DNA from: Babylonia areolata
Taxonomy: Eukaryota > Mollusca > Gastropoda > Neogastropoda > Buccinidae
Direction of reading: 5' to 3'
DNA: 64,000 nucleotides
Assembly: GCF_041734735.1 (NCBI RefSeq)
Contig: NC_134882.1
Coordinates: 24,116,664-24,180,663, forward strand
Positions 43,769 to 55,156 of this stretch are shown here, one piece after another. The position numbers were made by a program, and so were the translations under genes. How positions within the stretch are numbered: the first letter of the stretch is position 1; each line of letters starts with the position of its first letter. The notes under the pieces were generated by a model. That model was not told the DNA's origin. It saw only the letters and a list, made by a program, of their open reading frames with translations, and did not search any database.

Positions 43769-44743
43769 TTAAGGCAGCGATGTCGATGTTGTACCTGGCA
43801 AATTCACTCGCAATGAGTGCTGTGCGTCTCTGTGGTCTGGCTGAGTCGCCTCTGTCCAGAAGCGTACGCACGTTCCATGTAGCAATGGTCAATGGGGTGC
43901 TCCTTGTTTTGTTCTTTCTTTCCTTTGTGTCGACCGCTTGAGTAGGGTCCCCGTCAGCCGCGGTATGCTGACAAGGGTGGCGTGAAGCAGGCAATGTTTA
44001 GGGCACCTTTTCTAGCCCCTTCCTCATGCCATGGAGGTGAGCAGTGCTGTCCTGAAGAGGGCTGCTCAGTCGCTCAGGGGGCTGCCAATCTCCACCGCTG
44101 CTTCAGTCGGTGAAAAACGACCCTATGGCCTGAGCCGCCTATGTGCAGGTCCGCGGCTACGACTGCCAGTGTACCCACACCTGTCGCTTTGTCGCTCGCC
44201 TGTCGCCACAGGGCTTGGGGAAAATGATGGTATGGGATGAAGGATGACTGATGACTTGCGCGATGACTTTGTTATAGTGAGGAGGAGTTGCGCACCGTCG
44301 ACCTCACTCTCTTGTCCGAGACTGTCTGTATCCAGTGGCAAGACGAGGTCAAGACGACTGGAGATGGAAAGGGATGCAGTGGATGACCAGGATGTCCTAT
44401 GTGTCTCATCCTGCCCTCAGCACTCCACAGTGCTCTGCTGCAACCGCCTTCAACTCCGTTGAACCATGAAGGTTTCTTCCGCCGGATCGTCTTCACATGC
44501 TTGGGTAGACAAGCCTTAACTCACCGAGGGTTTGAGACCCGTTGGCTGCCCTCACCTAGTTTAGCCAGCCTGTCAAAGCTGTTGCCTGGGGGTTGGGCGC
44601 TGCCGCATGCTAGCAGCTTCTAGGACCCATAGGTGAGAGCTGGATGCCGGTGGGGACCAACAGAGGACGAACCGTTCCCGGAAGAGCGTGACAAGCCCCC
44701 GCTCTAGAGGTACTACCCCTCCCGTGCACCTCCTAAACCCCGA

Positions 44744-44782
44744 GACAGACAGACAGGTAGACAGCGTGAGAGAGAAACTGAC

Positions 44783-44814
<32 letters not shown>

Positions 44815-44946
44815 AGAGAGACAGGGAGAGAGACAGAGAGAGAGAGAAACTGACAGAGAGAGAGACAGAGACAGAGAGAGAGAGAGAGAATGAGAGAGAC
44901 AGACAGAGAGAGAAACTGACAGAGAGAGAGTGGGGGAGAGACAGAC

Positions 44947-44990
<44 letters not shown>

Positions 44991-45050
44991 TGACGGAGAA
45001 AGAGAGAGAAAGAGAATGAGAGAGACAGACAGAGTGAGAGAGAAACTGAT

Positions 45051-45081
<31 letters not shown>

Positions 45082-45359
45082 AGGGGACAGAGAGAAAGAC
45101 AGGGAGAGAGAAACTGACAGAGAGAGAAAGAGACAGAGGGGGAGAGAGAGAATGAGAGAGAGTAAGAGAGAAACTGGCAGAGAGAGAGAGAGAGAGTGAG
45201 AGAAACTGACAGAGAGACAGACAAAGAGAGACAGACAGACAGACAGAGTGAGAGAGAAACTGACAGAGAGAGAGAGAGAGAAACAGAGACAGAGAGAGAA
45301 ACTAACACAGAGAGAGACGGAGAGAGAATGAGAGAGACAGACAGAGTGAGAGAGAAACT

Positions 45360-45390
<31 letters not shown>
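44744..45390. repeat. GA/TC satellite block S3
   Basis: Same unit vocabulary as S1 ('gagagagaaactgacagaga' on the + strand). It lies between the 5' end of G and the 3' tail of H1. Confidence 0.93.
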
Positions 45391-45394
<4 letters not shown>

Positions 45395-47462
45395 ATTGAT
45401 TGATTGATGATTTATTGTCAAAAGCATTTACAGCCATTTTGACAAGGGGGGGGTTACAAAAAATTAATTAAACAAATACCACGAAACACACTCCGCAACA
45501 ACTGTATGCAAGAAAAGGGTAGGGAAAAAGAACAAAAGAGCAAACATGTGGACCATCCACGGTCATAAATCATTTGCTTATATAATAATTAGTGAATCCG
45601 TTTATTCATTAGCATTAGGGGTCATCTGTATATAATTACGTACCTTTCACTTGATTCTTTATACTGTCTGCCCATTTTCTAGTGCTTTCTGCCTATAGTT
45701 AAGTGCTACGGTAAGAAATTTTGACATGGCTGTTACCATCACTTCGTTCTCATTTTTTAGCACGTGTTGCATGCGGGTCAAGTCATCAACGGGACTTGAT
45801 TCTATGTTGAATGGGTATCTGTTTCGGATGTGTGCATATGCAGGACAGTGGAATAAAACGTGAATTTCGTCTTCTTTTTCGGAGCCGCACATTGGGCAAG
45901 TGCTGTTTGCCTCAGCCTCAGTTAGACACCATACCTTATGGCTCCTCAATCCGCACGCTCTAAGTCGGAATCGTGTAAGGGTATCTCGGAATTTCTTGGT
46001 GGTAATAAATGACAAATATTTTTCTGCGCCAAATGTATCTTTAAACGAGTAGTGCCAGCTGTACTTTTCATTGTGTTCTGTTTCTGAATGCCAGTTTTGT
46101 TTGTAACAAGAAATCAATCTATCTTTGAAAACTGCTATGAAGTTATTTTCATACCCAACACCTTGGCATAACCATACAATACCAAAACCATTGTCGTTCA
46201 GAATTTTCTGTATTTTCGATACCCAGTTACTTTTTCCTAGTTCATTTTGTAAATGGAACATTTCATATGTTTGCCTGCTAATTCTAGTTAAAGGCAGTTT
46301 TATTAGTCTGAGCCAATATTTAACACATTTCACTGCAGTTCTGATAAAAAGAGGATAGCTGCCATACAACAGCTTATTTGATGAGTGCATAGGCATGTTT
46401 AGAAACCGTTTAATTGAAAATGTAAGCACCTTTTCTATCTGGCTAATAGGTCCAGGTTCTAAACCCCAAACTTCAGAGGCATACGTAAGTATGGGTTCTA
46501 TTTGGCTGTCAAATAGTTTCCAGAACAGAGCAGGACTGATAGAACCTAGGCGTTTCATGGCGTTGAGGATTTCTATTACTCTTTTACTCTTCCTGCACAG
46601 TTCGTCAAGGGAAGTAGTGAGGCAGAGTTTAGTCGTGAATGTCAACCCTAAGTATTTATATGCATTTGTAACTTTCACTTCAGTGTTACCATACAGCCAC
46701 TTTTCACTTGACGACAAATATCCACCCATGCGAAACACTACAACGTTTGTTTTAGCTAAATTAACTGTAAGATCTAAGCGATCAGCTTCATGATTTAAAA
46801 CATTCAGTTGATTCTGCAGGCCTATAGGGGTGCTTGACACCAATATCACGTCATCTGCAAAAAGCAATAAGAAGATTTCTACAGCATTAGGTACCATTTG
46901 GATGCCATGTTTACCCATTTTTGATAGTTCAATTGCTAATTCATTGATAAGAAAAGAAAATAGCATGGGACTAAGTAAACAGCCCTGTTTAACTCCTCTT
47001 GGACAATCAAAGAGGTCAGATTACAAATATTTGTCATGCACACATGCAAGTACAGAAGTATAAATTCCTTTCACAGCTTTGTATAAATGCCCGTGTATAC
47101 CCGATTTTCTTAAAACATCCCATAATATATTTCTGTTCACCGAATCAAAGGCCTTTCTAAAGTCCACAAACGCAATGTAAAGCTTACTATTATTCTGTAA
47201 ATATTTCTGTACAAGTCCATACAATGTGAAAATGTGATCTACTGTGCTGTAGCCCGCCCTGAAACCTGCTTGCTCTTCGACTATCTTTTCCTCTCTTTCT
47301 GCCCAAGCTGTTAATCTTTTGTTTAGAATGTATTTATACGCTTTGCTTATAACGCTGGTCAAAGCTATCCCACGATAGTTGTCAGGTATATTTGGGTCCC
47401 CTTTCTTATGGATTGGCACGGTTATTGATTTGGACCATTCTTTTGGGAATATTCCATCTTTG

Positions 47463-47463
<1 letters not shown>
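45391..47463 (-). mobile_element. LINE H1: CR1-group, RT to 3' end
   Basis: 5'-truncated within the RT fingers, where the coding sequence meets a (CA)n tract at 47,464. A continuous register from about 47,463 to 45,659 has a single TAA (47,021-47,023). The 3' UTR ends with AATAAATC, then four AATC units fused to (TC)n of S3. Confidence 0.87.
45659..47463 (-). pseudogene. Reverse transcriptase of LINE H1 (one internal stop)
   Basis: About 600 codons. RT blocks: FPKEWSKSITVPIHKKGDPN, NYRGIALTSVIS, FVDFRKAFDSVN, GVKQGCLLSPMLFS and the catalytic FADD in LLFADDVILVS. After these come GLQNQLNVLNHEADRLDL, the thumb, NKLLYGSYPLFIRT, and a Cys-x-x-Cys...His...Cys knuckle CPMCGSEKEDEIHVLFHC. One TAA at 47,021-47,023 is the only break, so this is one of the best-preserved CR1-group RTs in the window. 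Confidence 0.88.

Positions 47464-47530
<67 letters not shown>
47464..47530. repeat. (AC)n microsatellite at the H1/H2 junction
   Basis: About 33 AC units between the truncated 5' end of H1 and the 3' side of H2. Confidence 0.95.
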
Positions 47531-47538
<8 letters not shown>

Positions 47539-48890
47539 TGCGCGTGCGCAGACTCGATTTTGTTAAAAACCTGGCATGCAAACACATGAATCGAAAAATC
47601 AAAAAGGTAAATGCCTTCCATCGTGAGTAAGTCCGCTTAAGCATGTACGTTCGTTGTTTTAAATGTATAACATAACAGAACTCAGGTTGTACCCGTTATC
47701 ATAATAAAGCAGCGCGACGTTTATTTAAGTGATAAATAAAGCGACATAAATCATGAAGGATTATTGTGTCATGCATTATAAATTCTAAACTTTTGTCAGA
47801 GGGATGTTTCGTGTACCAACATGGAATATATTTATGTCGCAGATCGTTAAGAGATTTACAGTTACAGTCTTCAATGTCAGCGTTACATAGTGGACATTTC
47901 AGGTCGTTTGGACTGACGAAAGCAAATCTCATCTTATGTGTACGTATATACGAGGCTCCTATTCTAAACCTTATAAGCACATCTCTTATGTGTTTATTTT
48001 TAACTGCTGTAAAGTAAGATTCCAGTGATATGGATGATTTGAAATTTCGATAAACGCTGAACCTGCTGCTGCTGTGAAGATGTTCGTGCCAGTTTTGACT
48101 ATGGCAATCGATCAGTCTTTGTTTGAAATCATTCAAGAATCCTCTTGCATTTTCTACACCTTGATTTTCCCAAACAAAGCCGAATCCAAATTTATACAAA
48201 GTGTTTCGTACCTGAGATGCCCAGCACTCTTTGTCTTGATCACATAGCGATGGAAGCATTTTATAAGATTTTCGAGGAAGCCTATTTTCATCCATTCTTG
48301 TAAGTCTGATCCAGTACTTTATACATGACAAGAAGGAATATATATACAGAGGGTAACGATCTGTCTCGCCATACACCATGTCATTTGGTGTTCTTGGACT
48401 CACATTAAGAAGTTTTTTTTAAAGCAAACATGTGCACTTTTTCTATTGGTGAAATTTGCATTAATCCCCAGATTTCAGAGCCATATAACAGAATTGGTTT
48501 TATTTGTGAATCAAATAATTTTAAGAAAATACTAACAGAGAAATCGTCAAGTCTCCATAACGTTCTAAATATTTCTATTACACCTTTCCGTGCTTTCATT
48601 GCCATGTCATCCAGAGCCTTCGAAAATGATAATCTAGTGCTGAAAAACAAACCAAAGTACTTATAGGAATTGACGATTTTGATGTCGTGACCTTCATATG
48701 TCCAGGTTTTCCTCCGAGCAATGTATCCATCATTTCTAAAAATAATTATTTTGGATTTATCACGGTTAACGTGTAAATCTAACTCGGAAGCCTTCATTGC
48801 CAGCACATTCAGTTGGTTCTGCAGACCAGTAACTGTATCAGACAAAAGCACTAATCGTCCGCAAAAAGTAAAATAAACAGTTCAATCATA

Positions 48891-49496
48891 TCAGGATTCA
48901 GTTGTACACCATGGCGTCCTTTCTCGATTATGTCCGTGGCAAGATCGTTTATAAACAGAGAGAAAAGTAAAGGACTTGTAATCTCCCCTTGTTTTAAACC
49001 TTTTTGACAAAAGAAAGCTTCGGTTACCCCCCCCCCCCCTCCCCCCCAACGTACTCAAGCTTTTACGGTTTTGTACATACTTTGAATGTCTTTTTAATAT
49101 TTTCCATTTTAAGCCAGACTTCCGCAGTACGGGCCACAGTTTACCATGTGAAATAAAATCGAAAGCTTTACGAAAGTCAATGAAATCTACAAATAATTTT
49201 CTATTTCTAAGCAAATATTTCTGTATCATTGAGAACAGCGTAAAAATATGGTCAATTGTTGAATGATATTTTCGAAATCCGGCTTGTATATCACCTAATA
49301 TGTCCTTACTTTCAACCCATTTTGATAGTCGCTTGTTGATAATATGGCTGTACAGCTTTCCACATATGTTCAAAAGTGAAATGCCCCTGTAATTGTCTGG
49401 CTTGTGTAAATCGCCTTTCTTGTGCAAGGGTTGAATAATCGATTCAGTCCAAGCTACTGGGTACTGACCCGAAGAAAATATATTAAACAGTTTCAA
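48891..49496 (-). pseudogene. RT fingers and palm start of LINE H2
   Basis: YPVAWTESIIQPLHKKGDLH, NYRGISLLNICGKLYSHI, GFRKYHSTIDHIFTLFSM and FIDFRKAFDF are clear. The frame is lost after ILKRHSKYVQN at the G/C run. Downstream, 48,405-48,851 (GLQNQLNVLAMKASELDL to the thumb) and 47,699-48,403 (TPNDMVYGETDRYPLYIYS to the knuckle region CPLCNADIED) continue the protein. Confidence 0.82.
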
Positions 49497-50281
49497 AAGA
49501 AAAGGGACAATTAGCTCACTTGAGTGCTTAAAAAGTTCGGGTATAATGCCATCTGGGCCGGCTGCTTTGTTGTTTCTTAGATGACGGATGGAATCGAGTA
49601 TTTCTTGTTCAGTTATATCACTGTTCAGCAGGACATCGTCCTGATTGTCACTTTCTTCAATCCCATTCCCAGGTTCAAAGACAGTGAAATCGTCATTTAT
49701 CGTGTGAATGTCAATAACACCAAAAACCTCTTGAAAGTGTTGTAACCATTCATCATCTGAGATGTTTCCAGTCTGTTTACTTTCTTAGAAAATTGTTTGA
49801 TATTTTTCCAAAACTGCTTGGAATCATTAATATTCCCTTCAAGTTCAGCTCTACATTTTGCTTTGTACGCTCTTACTTTATTAGCCAATAGCTTTCTGTA
49901 AGACTTTCTGGACTCAAAATACGCATGCCCATCTGCAGTAGCATCGGCTCTCTGTTCAAGTCTAAATTCACGGAGAGCTTTCCTTGTGTCCTTCCCCCAG
50001 CCGAACCATTGCTTTTTTCAAGGCCTGACTAAGCGCGTTGGGTTACGCTGCTGGTCAGGCATCTGCTTGGCAGATCTGGTGTAGCGTATATGGATTTGTC
50101 CGAACGCAGTGACGCCTCCTTGAGCTACTGAAACTGTAACTTCCGACGTTCATGGCATTCTGAGTCGAACCAAATATTGCCTTTTATGGCTCTAGCACAT
50201 CCTCTTTTTACAAGCATGCAAGAAGCGGCGGATTTTAGAGTAACTGAAAACATGTCGATGCTTTATTGATGTCCTCATCTA

Positions 50282-50803
50282 TCAGGTGTTTAGCTTGTTC
50301 AAGAGAAGCAATATTTTCCGGTAAATTGTGATACGATAAACGAATTCGTCACGTTTGTCATCAGACCAAATGAGCCTAAAAATAGATGCATCTGTTCCCC
50401 CTTTATACTTTTGTCTATTACACTTTATAAGACATGTTACAGGCATATGCTTAGAATCTATCTTTTCTTCTACAAGCATTCTGTGCGATAAATAGCTTAA
50501 TGAAGTGGAGAAAATAAAATAATCAATGACACTACTACCAGAGGGAGACGTATAAGTGAAAACCCCATTTGTGTCTCCGTCACAAACATCATTCAAAATG
50601 TACAGATCAAAATTAGAGCACAAGCAGAGTAACTTTTGGCCATAGTCATTGATCACTGTATCTTGTGAACAACGTTCAGGAATCGATTCGTGGCCATTGT
50701 CAAAGTCAAACTGAAAACCATCGTGTGTGTCGTCTGAGGAAAAGTCATCACTAAACTGTACTGGGAATTTGTTACCAGTCCTGGCATTAAAGTCTCCACA
50801 CAA
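50282..50803 (-). pseudogene. AP endonuclease part of LINE H2
   Basis: 173 residues including the catalytic motif CGDFNARTGN, SSVIDYFIFS and the final SKHMPVTCLI (SDH-type motif reading SKH). It would nick target DNA. Upstream endonuclease segments are in other frames toward 51,240. Confidence 0.75.
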
Positions 50804-51279
50804 AATGAAGGAAGCATCCTCGTGGTTTTCATAATGTCAAGTAGACATTGTTCTAGTATAGAAATCCCATTGACTGCCTCACTTGTCTCGTAAAATGGAC
50901 TGTTGAGAGGATATATGTAAATACTAACAATAAAAACACTAGACTCTGTTCCAAAAAGTTCTTTTTCTGCTTGAAGAACAATTATCGTATTTTGTTGGAA
51001 ATTGTTTTAGGAAAGGTACATACTCATTGTTTACTAGTACAATGACACCCCCACTCCTTCTCCCCTGATGTGAGAGCTTTATCGCTGGAGCAACGTAACA
51101 TGTATGTGATGGGAATAACGAACATGTGAAGGACTCTACGAATGTTTCTAACAGACAAATGAAGTTAAAACTTTGAAATAAAGGAGACGAAACTGGTGTC
51201 TTTCAGTTTAGACAATATTCCTTCAACGTTATATGAAATCATTAAAAACTGAGAGTCTTTTGAAATGCCAGTGTTAGGG

Positions 51280-52083
51280 TCAGGGCCATACCATAATTTT
51301 TTTACCTTTTTCTTTCGAGGTGGTAACTTTTCGGGGACTAGCGCTTTTGTTCTGTTTGTTGTTTCTTATCCAGCTGTTGGGGAGGGCAGACTGTCTTTCA
51401 AGTGACACAGATTGTGATCGTGTGTTCACCAGTCTTTTCTCGCCTGTCACGCTGCCACGGCGCCTCTGCCGTTCGTTTTGCACGGGAGTCACACGGGGCG
51501 ATTTCTCCGTGCAGCCAAGGGAAGGGGAATCCCCGGCATTACATAGAGTATTGACATTGGTGTCGGAGGTCACGCTGCTTTGCGTTGAGGGGCCGTCTCC
51601 ATGGTCAGCACGGGTCGCGTCGTCCTTCGGGGTGGCAGGGGTGTTGGGTGGAAGCCCTTCATCATCCGCGTCATCAGCCAGGTCATCTTGCTGCTGTTGA
51701 ACGTCCATAGCATTCATCACACTGCTGTCCCTGTCAACTCGATCACCAGACTCTACTGCACTGTCTCTACCTCTCTCAGCGGCTCTGTCTGCAGTGGTGT
51801 TGATGGCATCAGTGGCATCCTGTCTGCATACAGTGTCACCGCGTGCATCTTCAATGCTGTGGCTGTCGGACGTGGTGACAGCTGGGTCACAAGTCAATGC
51901 TTTCTCTTCGGTAGAGGGCTGGGGAACAGTGGGGGGAACCAGAGGGACATCCGATCTGACACTGCCAAGGTCAGACTGGTCGTCGTCATGGCAGGAATTG
52001 TCCTTTTCCAGTTGGTCGGCTCCGTTGATTTTGTTGTCTATCCTGTTGTTAGCAGCCGTGAGCTGGTGTGTGTCGAGTATCAC
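51280..52083 (-). pseudogene. ORF1 C-terminal low-complexity tail of LINE H2
   Basis: 267 residues rich in Asp, Ser, Thr and Gln, turning basic at the end (NKSASPRKVTTSKEKGKK). It stops at 51,280, close to where endonuclease coding begins in another frame (LMISYNVEGILSKL, about 51,240). No domain is recognised. A similar Asp/Ser/Thr/Pro tail follows the RRM-like part in LINE I. Confidence 0.55.
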
Positions 52084-52685
52084 CTTCCATGCACTCGTTC
52101 GGTCTGTTTGCGTTGCTTGTTGAGGGTGACTGACGCGGGGAGATCCTGCTTGCAGCTTCTTGCGTCAGTCTGTTTTCTTGATGTCTTGAGGAACGGACGG
52201 ACTGTATCACTTCACTGTATGATCTCGTGCCAGGAACCACTCTTGGGAATAGGCTTTATCTCTGGGGCTTAAAAAGTTGCGCTCATTCCTCTGACTGGAA
52301 ACATGGGAATTGTTTGAAATGTCCAAGTGCTGGCTGTGATGGACATGGTTCCAGCTGTTCCACATATCACCATGAGCCTGTTGAAACCAGTAGTCAGCGG
52401 GACGATATCTTGCTGTGTGGCTTTGGAATTCCTCGTAGTTGAACATAGAACATAGGTGTGTGCTGATACTGGAAAGGTTCCCTACCAGCAATGTAGTCGA
52501 GTTGTGCAGTGAGATCGTTCTCAAAGCTGTCTTGTTGGTACATATCGTACTCTTCCTGCCATCTGGAGGAAGGTGCTGACTCCACTTGGCTGTGTTGCTG
52601 GCTCTGGTGGTGGATGTGTTGAGAGGGAGCGTGGTGACTGTGTGCACTGGATATGTTCTCTTCGAAGTCGCATTGCTGCCTGTTG

Positions 52686-53144
52686 TCAGTCTCCTGCTTT
52701 CTGTATGTACTCGATCCCCTGTTTCTTCGGGTGGTCCCCATATCTGGTACCAGATACTGTTCGCTCGTTATGAAAATTCGCATGTTTTGCGTTGAATGGG
52801 CGATGTCGGTCTGTGCCCCCATTTTCTTCTCTGTTCTGCTGTCCGGGTCGGTCGTCCAAGCCATCAGTATACAGATGTGAATGTTTGTTTTGGACACACA
52901 GTCTTCCGTTCTTGAAGTATGCAATCTTTCCCTGCTGACGGTGGTGTCGTATCTCCTCTCTCTGACGTGTTGTGAGGTCTGCGGCGATTCGGATGTTCTC
53001 TCTTCTGAGGAGATTTCTTAAGTAGTTGTCGCCCAGAATGTCCATCTTGTCTGTCCAGTTGCGGAATCGAACGATTAATGGGCGTGGCTGTGAGGAGTAC
53101 TGTCTGTAGCTGCCGACGCGATATGACTTCTCAATGTCTGACAA
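52686..53144 (-). pseudogene. ORF1 RNA-binding C-terminal-like domain of LINE H2
   Basis: 152 residues. RPLIVRFRNWTDKMDIL and LTTRQREEIRHHRQQGKIAY, then FKNGRLCV, resemble the RRM/C-terminal domain region of L1-type ORF1 proteins, which bind LINE RNA. The rest (from about 90) is low-complexity polar. It is separated by a frameshift from the 2A/coiled-coil part upstream. Confidence 0.65.
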
Positions 53145-53262
53145 TACGCCATGAACTGGAGGATGATAAACGATTCAAAATGTCAACAGCTATTTCCACA
53201 CTTTTGCTGTTACTTTCCAGACCGGTTTCACGAACACCTAGAAACTTCAGATTGTTTTCTTT

Positions 53263-53817
53263 TCATCTCCAGTTCATCTCCAGTGTATTTATTTCTTTTT
53301 CCATTCTGTCCAACAGTTGATGAACATTAACCTTGTCTTCCTGCATAGCATGTATCTCGTTGCTATGTTCATGAACGACATTTTGTAGGGTCGATACCTC
53401 TGACATCAACTGTGTTATATTTCTTTGGAGGTTCCCGAAGATGGTTTCCATTTTCTGACACAGACTTGCGGAATGTAATCGTAGCTCATCCAATATCTGA
53501 ACAAATCGTCTATCCATATCAGTGTGCATTTCATGTTTCCAGTTTGTATTGCTTTCGGGACCAGGATTCGTCTCCACGTCCATGCAGATAGGGAGCAGGA
53601 TAATAGCCAAGCAGTATAATACTGTCAGTGTCAAACAAACACTCCAGGCAGCACGTACCTTTCTTTTATCTTTCTTTTGTCTGTGTAGAAACGAAGTCAT
53701 TCCTCTGCCGAAAATCTTCTTCAACGTTGGGTAGAAATTTCCATTGCATGCTCGATGCGCCTCTGCAGTAATAGGCATTTTCCTACCCTTTTTTCCCAGC
53801 CAGTAACAATACAACAC
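53263..53817 (-). CDS. ORF1 N-terminus of LINE H2 with 2A-like motif and coiled coil
   Basis: 184 residues. A basic stretch (residues 40-55) is followed by a hydrophobic segment (about 58-78) that runs directly into DVETNPGP (80-87; 53,557-53,580), the D-x-E-x-N-P-G-P core of 2A peptides. A heptad-like coiled coil covers about 105-180. Met1 or Met14 could start it. 2A peptides make the ribosome skip a peptide bond before the last Pro. In other LINEs and NLR proteins, a 2A next to a signal-like segment has been reported to affect targeting. Function here is inferred. Confidence 0.8.
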   Translation of the reverse strand: MLYCYWLGKKGRKMPITAEAHRACNGNFYPTLKKIFGRGMTSFLHRQKKDKRKVRAAWSVCLTLTVLYCLAIILLPICMDVETNPGPESNTNWKHEMHTDMDRRFVQILDELRLHSASLCQKMETIFGNLQRNITQLMSEVSTLQNVVHEHSNEIHAMQEDKVNVHQLLDRMEKEINTLEMNWR

Positions 53818-53854
53818 ACTGAACAGTTAACTCAGAGATCACGTAGAGCAGAGC

Positions 53855-53866
53855 CGAGAGAGAGAC

Positions 53867-53899
<33 letters not shown>

Positions 53900-53935
53900 G
53901 AGACAGAGAATGAGAGAGACAGAGTGAGAGAGAAA

Positions 53936-53986
<51 letters not shown>

Positions 53987-54012
53987 TGAGAAAGACAGAG
54001 TCAGAGAGAAAC

Positions 54013-54052
<40 letters not shown>

Positions 54053-54858
54053 TGACAGAAGAGAGACAGACAGACAGAGACAGAGAGAAACTGACACAGA
54101 GAGAGAGAATGAGAGAGACAGAGAGAATGAGAGAGACAGACAGAGAGAGACAGAGACAGAGACAGACTGAGAGAAACTGACAGAGAGAGAGAGAGACAGA
54201 GAGAGAGAGAAAGAGACAGAGAGAGACAGAGAGAGAGAGAGAGGGAGAGACAGAGAATGAGAGGGACAGAGTGAGAGAGAAACTGACAGAGAGAGACAGA
54301 AAGAGAGAGAGAGAAACTGACAGAGAGAGACAGACAGACAGAGTGAGAGAGAAACTGACAGAGAGAGAGAGACAGAGACACAGACACAGAGAGAGAGAGA
54401 GAGAGAGAGAGAAACTGACACAGAGAGAGACAGACAGACAGACAGAGAGAGAGAGAGAATGAGAGAGACAGAGTGAGAGAGAAACTGACAGAGAGAGAGA
54501 GGGGGGGAGAGACAGACAGAGTGAGAGAGAGAGACAGAGAGAGAGAGAGAATGAGAGAGACAGAGTGAGAGAGAAACTGACAGAGAAAGAGAGAGAGATA
54601 ATGAGAGAGACAGAGTGAGAGAGAAACTGACACAGAGAGAGTGTGAGAGAGACAGACAGAGTGAGAGAGAGAGAGACAGACAGACAGAGTGAGAGATAAA
54701 CTGATAGAGAGCGAGAGAGAGACACAGAGAGAGTGTGTGTGAGAGAGAAACTGACAGAAGGAAGAGAGAGACAGAGACAGAGAAACTGTCAGAGAGAGAG
54801 AAAGAATGAGAGAGACACAGAGAGAGAGAGAGAATGAGAGAGACAGACAGACAGAGAG
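53855..54858. repeat. GA/TC satellite block S4 (largest)
   Basis: About 1.0 kb. On the minus strand the unit 'ctgtcagtttctctctc', 'actctgtctctctcattctc' repeats more than ten times at about 50-70 bp. A (CA)n tract lies at about 53,938-53,982. Confidence 0.93.
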
Positions 54859-55156
54859 ACAAGACAAGACAAGACAAGACAATGGTTTATTTGTTGGGCC
54901 TCCGGCCCATAACAAAGGAGTGGGCCACTAACAAAAATATTACATAATGAATCAAATAGTGTGAACAATATATCAATGCGCATGTGACTTGCAATCTCTC
55001 TCTCTCTCTCATTATCTCTCTCTCTCCTCTCCCCTCCCCCAAACACATGCACGCTCGCATATACACACCCACATACACGCTGGCGCGCTTAACACACATA
55101 TCCAGCGACCCGGATTAAGTGAAATGCAAAAACTTGAAGCTGATAAGCTAACAAAA

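Larger units (their letters stand above)
40734..44743 (-). mobile_element. LINE G: RTE-like, nearly full length
   Basis: 4.0 kb on the minus strand with satellite on both sides (S2, S3). The 5' UTR is about 44,743-43,990. The endonuclease begins LTIATWNVRTLLDRGDSARP (43,731-43,994). The main frame 42,137-43,768 and the frames 41,479-42,297 and 40,820-41,482 cover the rest. At least three frameshifts are present (about 43,745, 42,200 and 41,480). Near 41,705 a deletion removes the stretch that should hold the catalytic FADD box, so the RT cannot work. The 3' UTR ends 'ctacactatctgtc', running into TC repeats. Confidence 0.87.
47531..53854 (-). mobile_element. LINE H2: CR1-group, near full length with 2A-bearing ORF1
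   Basis: 6.3 kb on the minus strand. The 5' UTR abuts satellite S4 at about 53,854. ORF1 covers about 53,817-51,280 in several frames. The endonuclease lies at about 51,240-50,290, the RT at about 49,600-48,410 and the C-terminal part to 47,699. Many frameshifts are present, including one at a C/G run near 49,030-49,050. The 3' end is unclear between 47,531 and 47,690; it does not reach the satellite here but meets (CA)n and H1. Confidence 0.83.
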
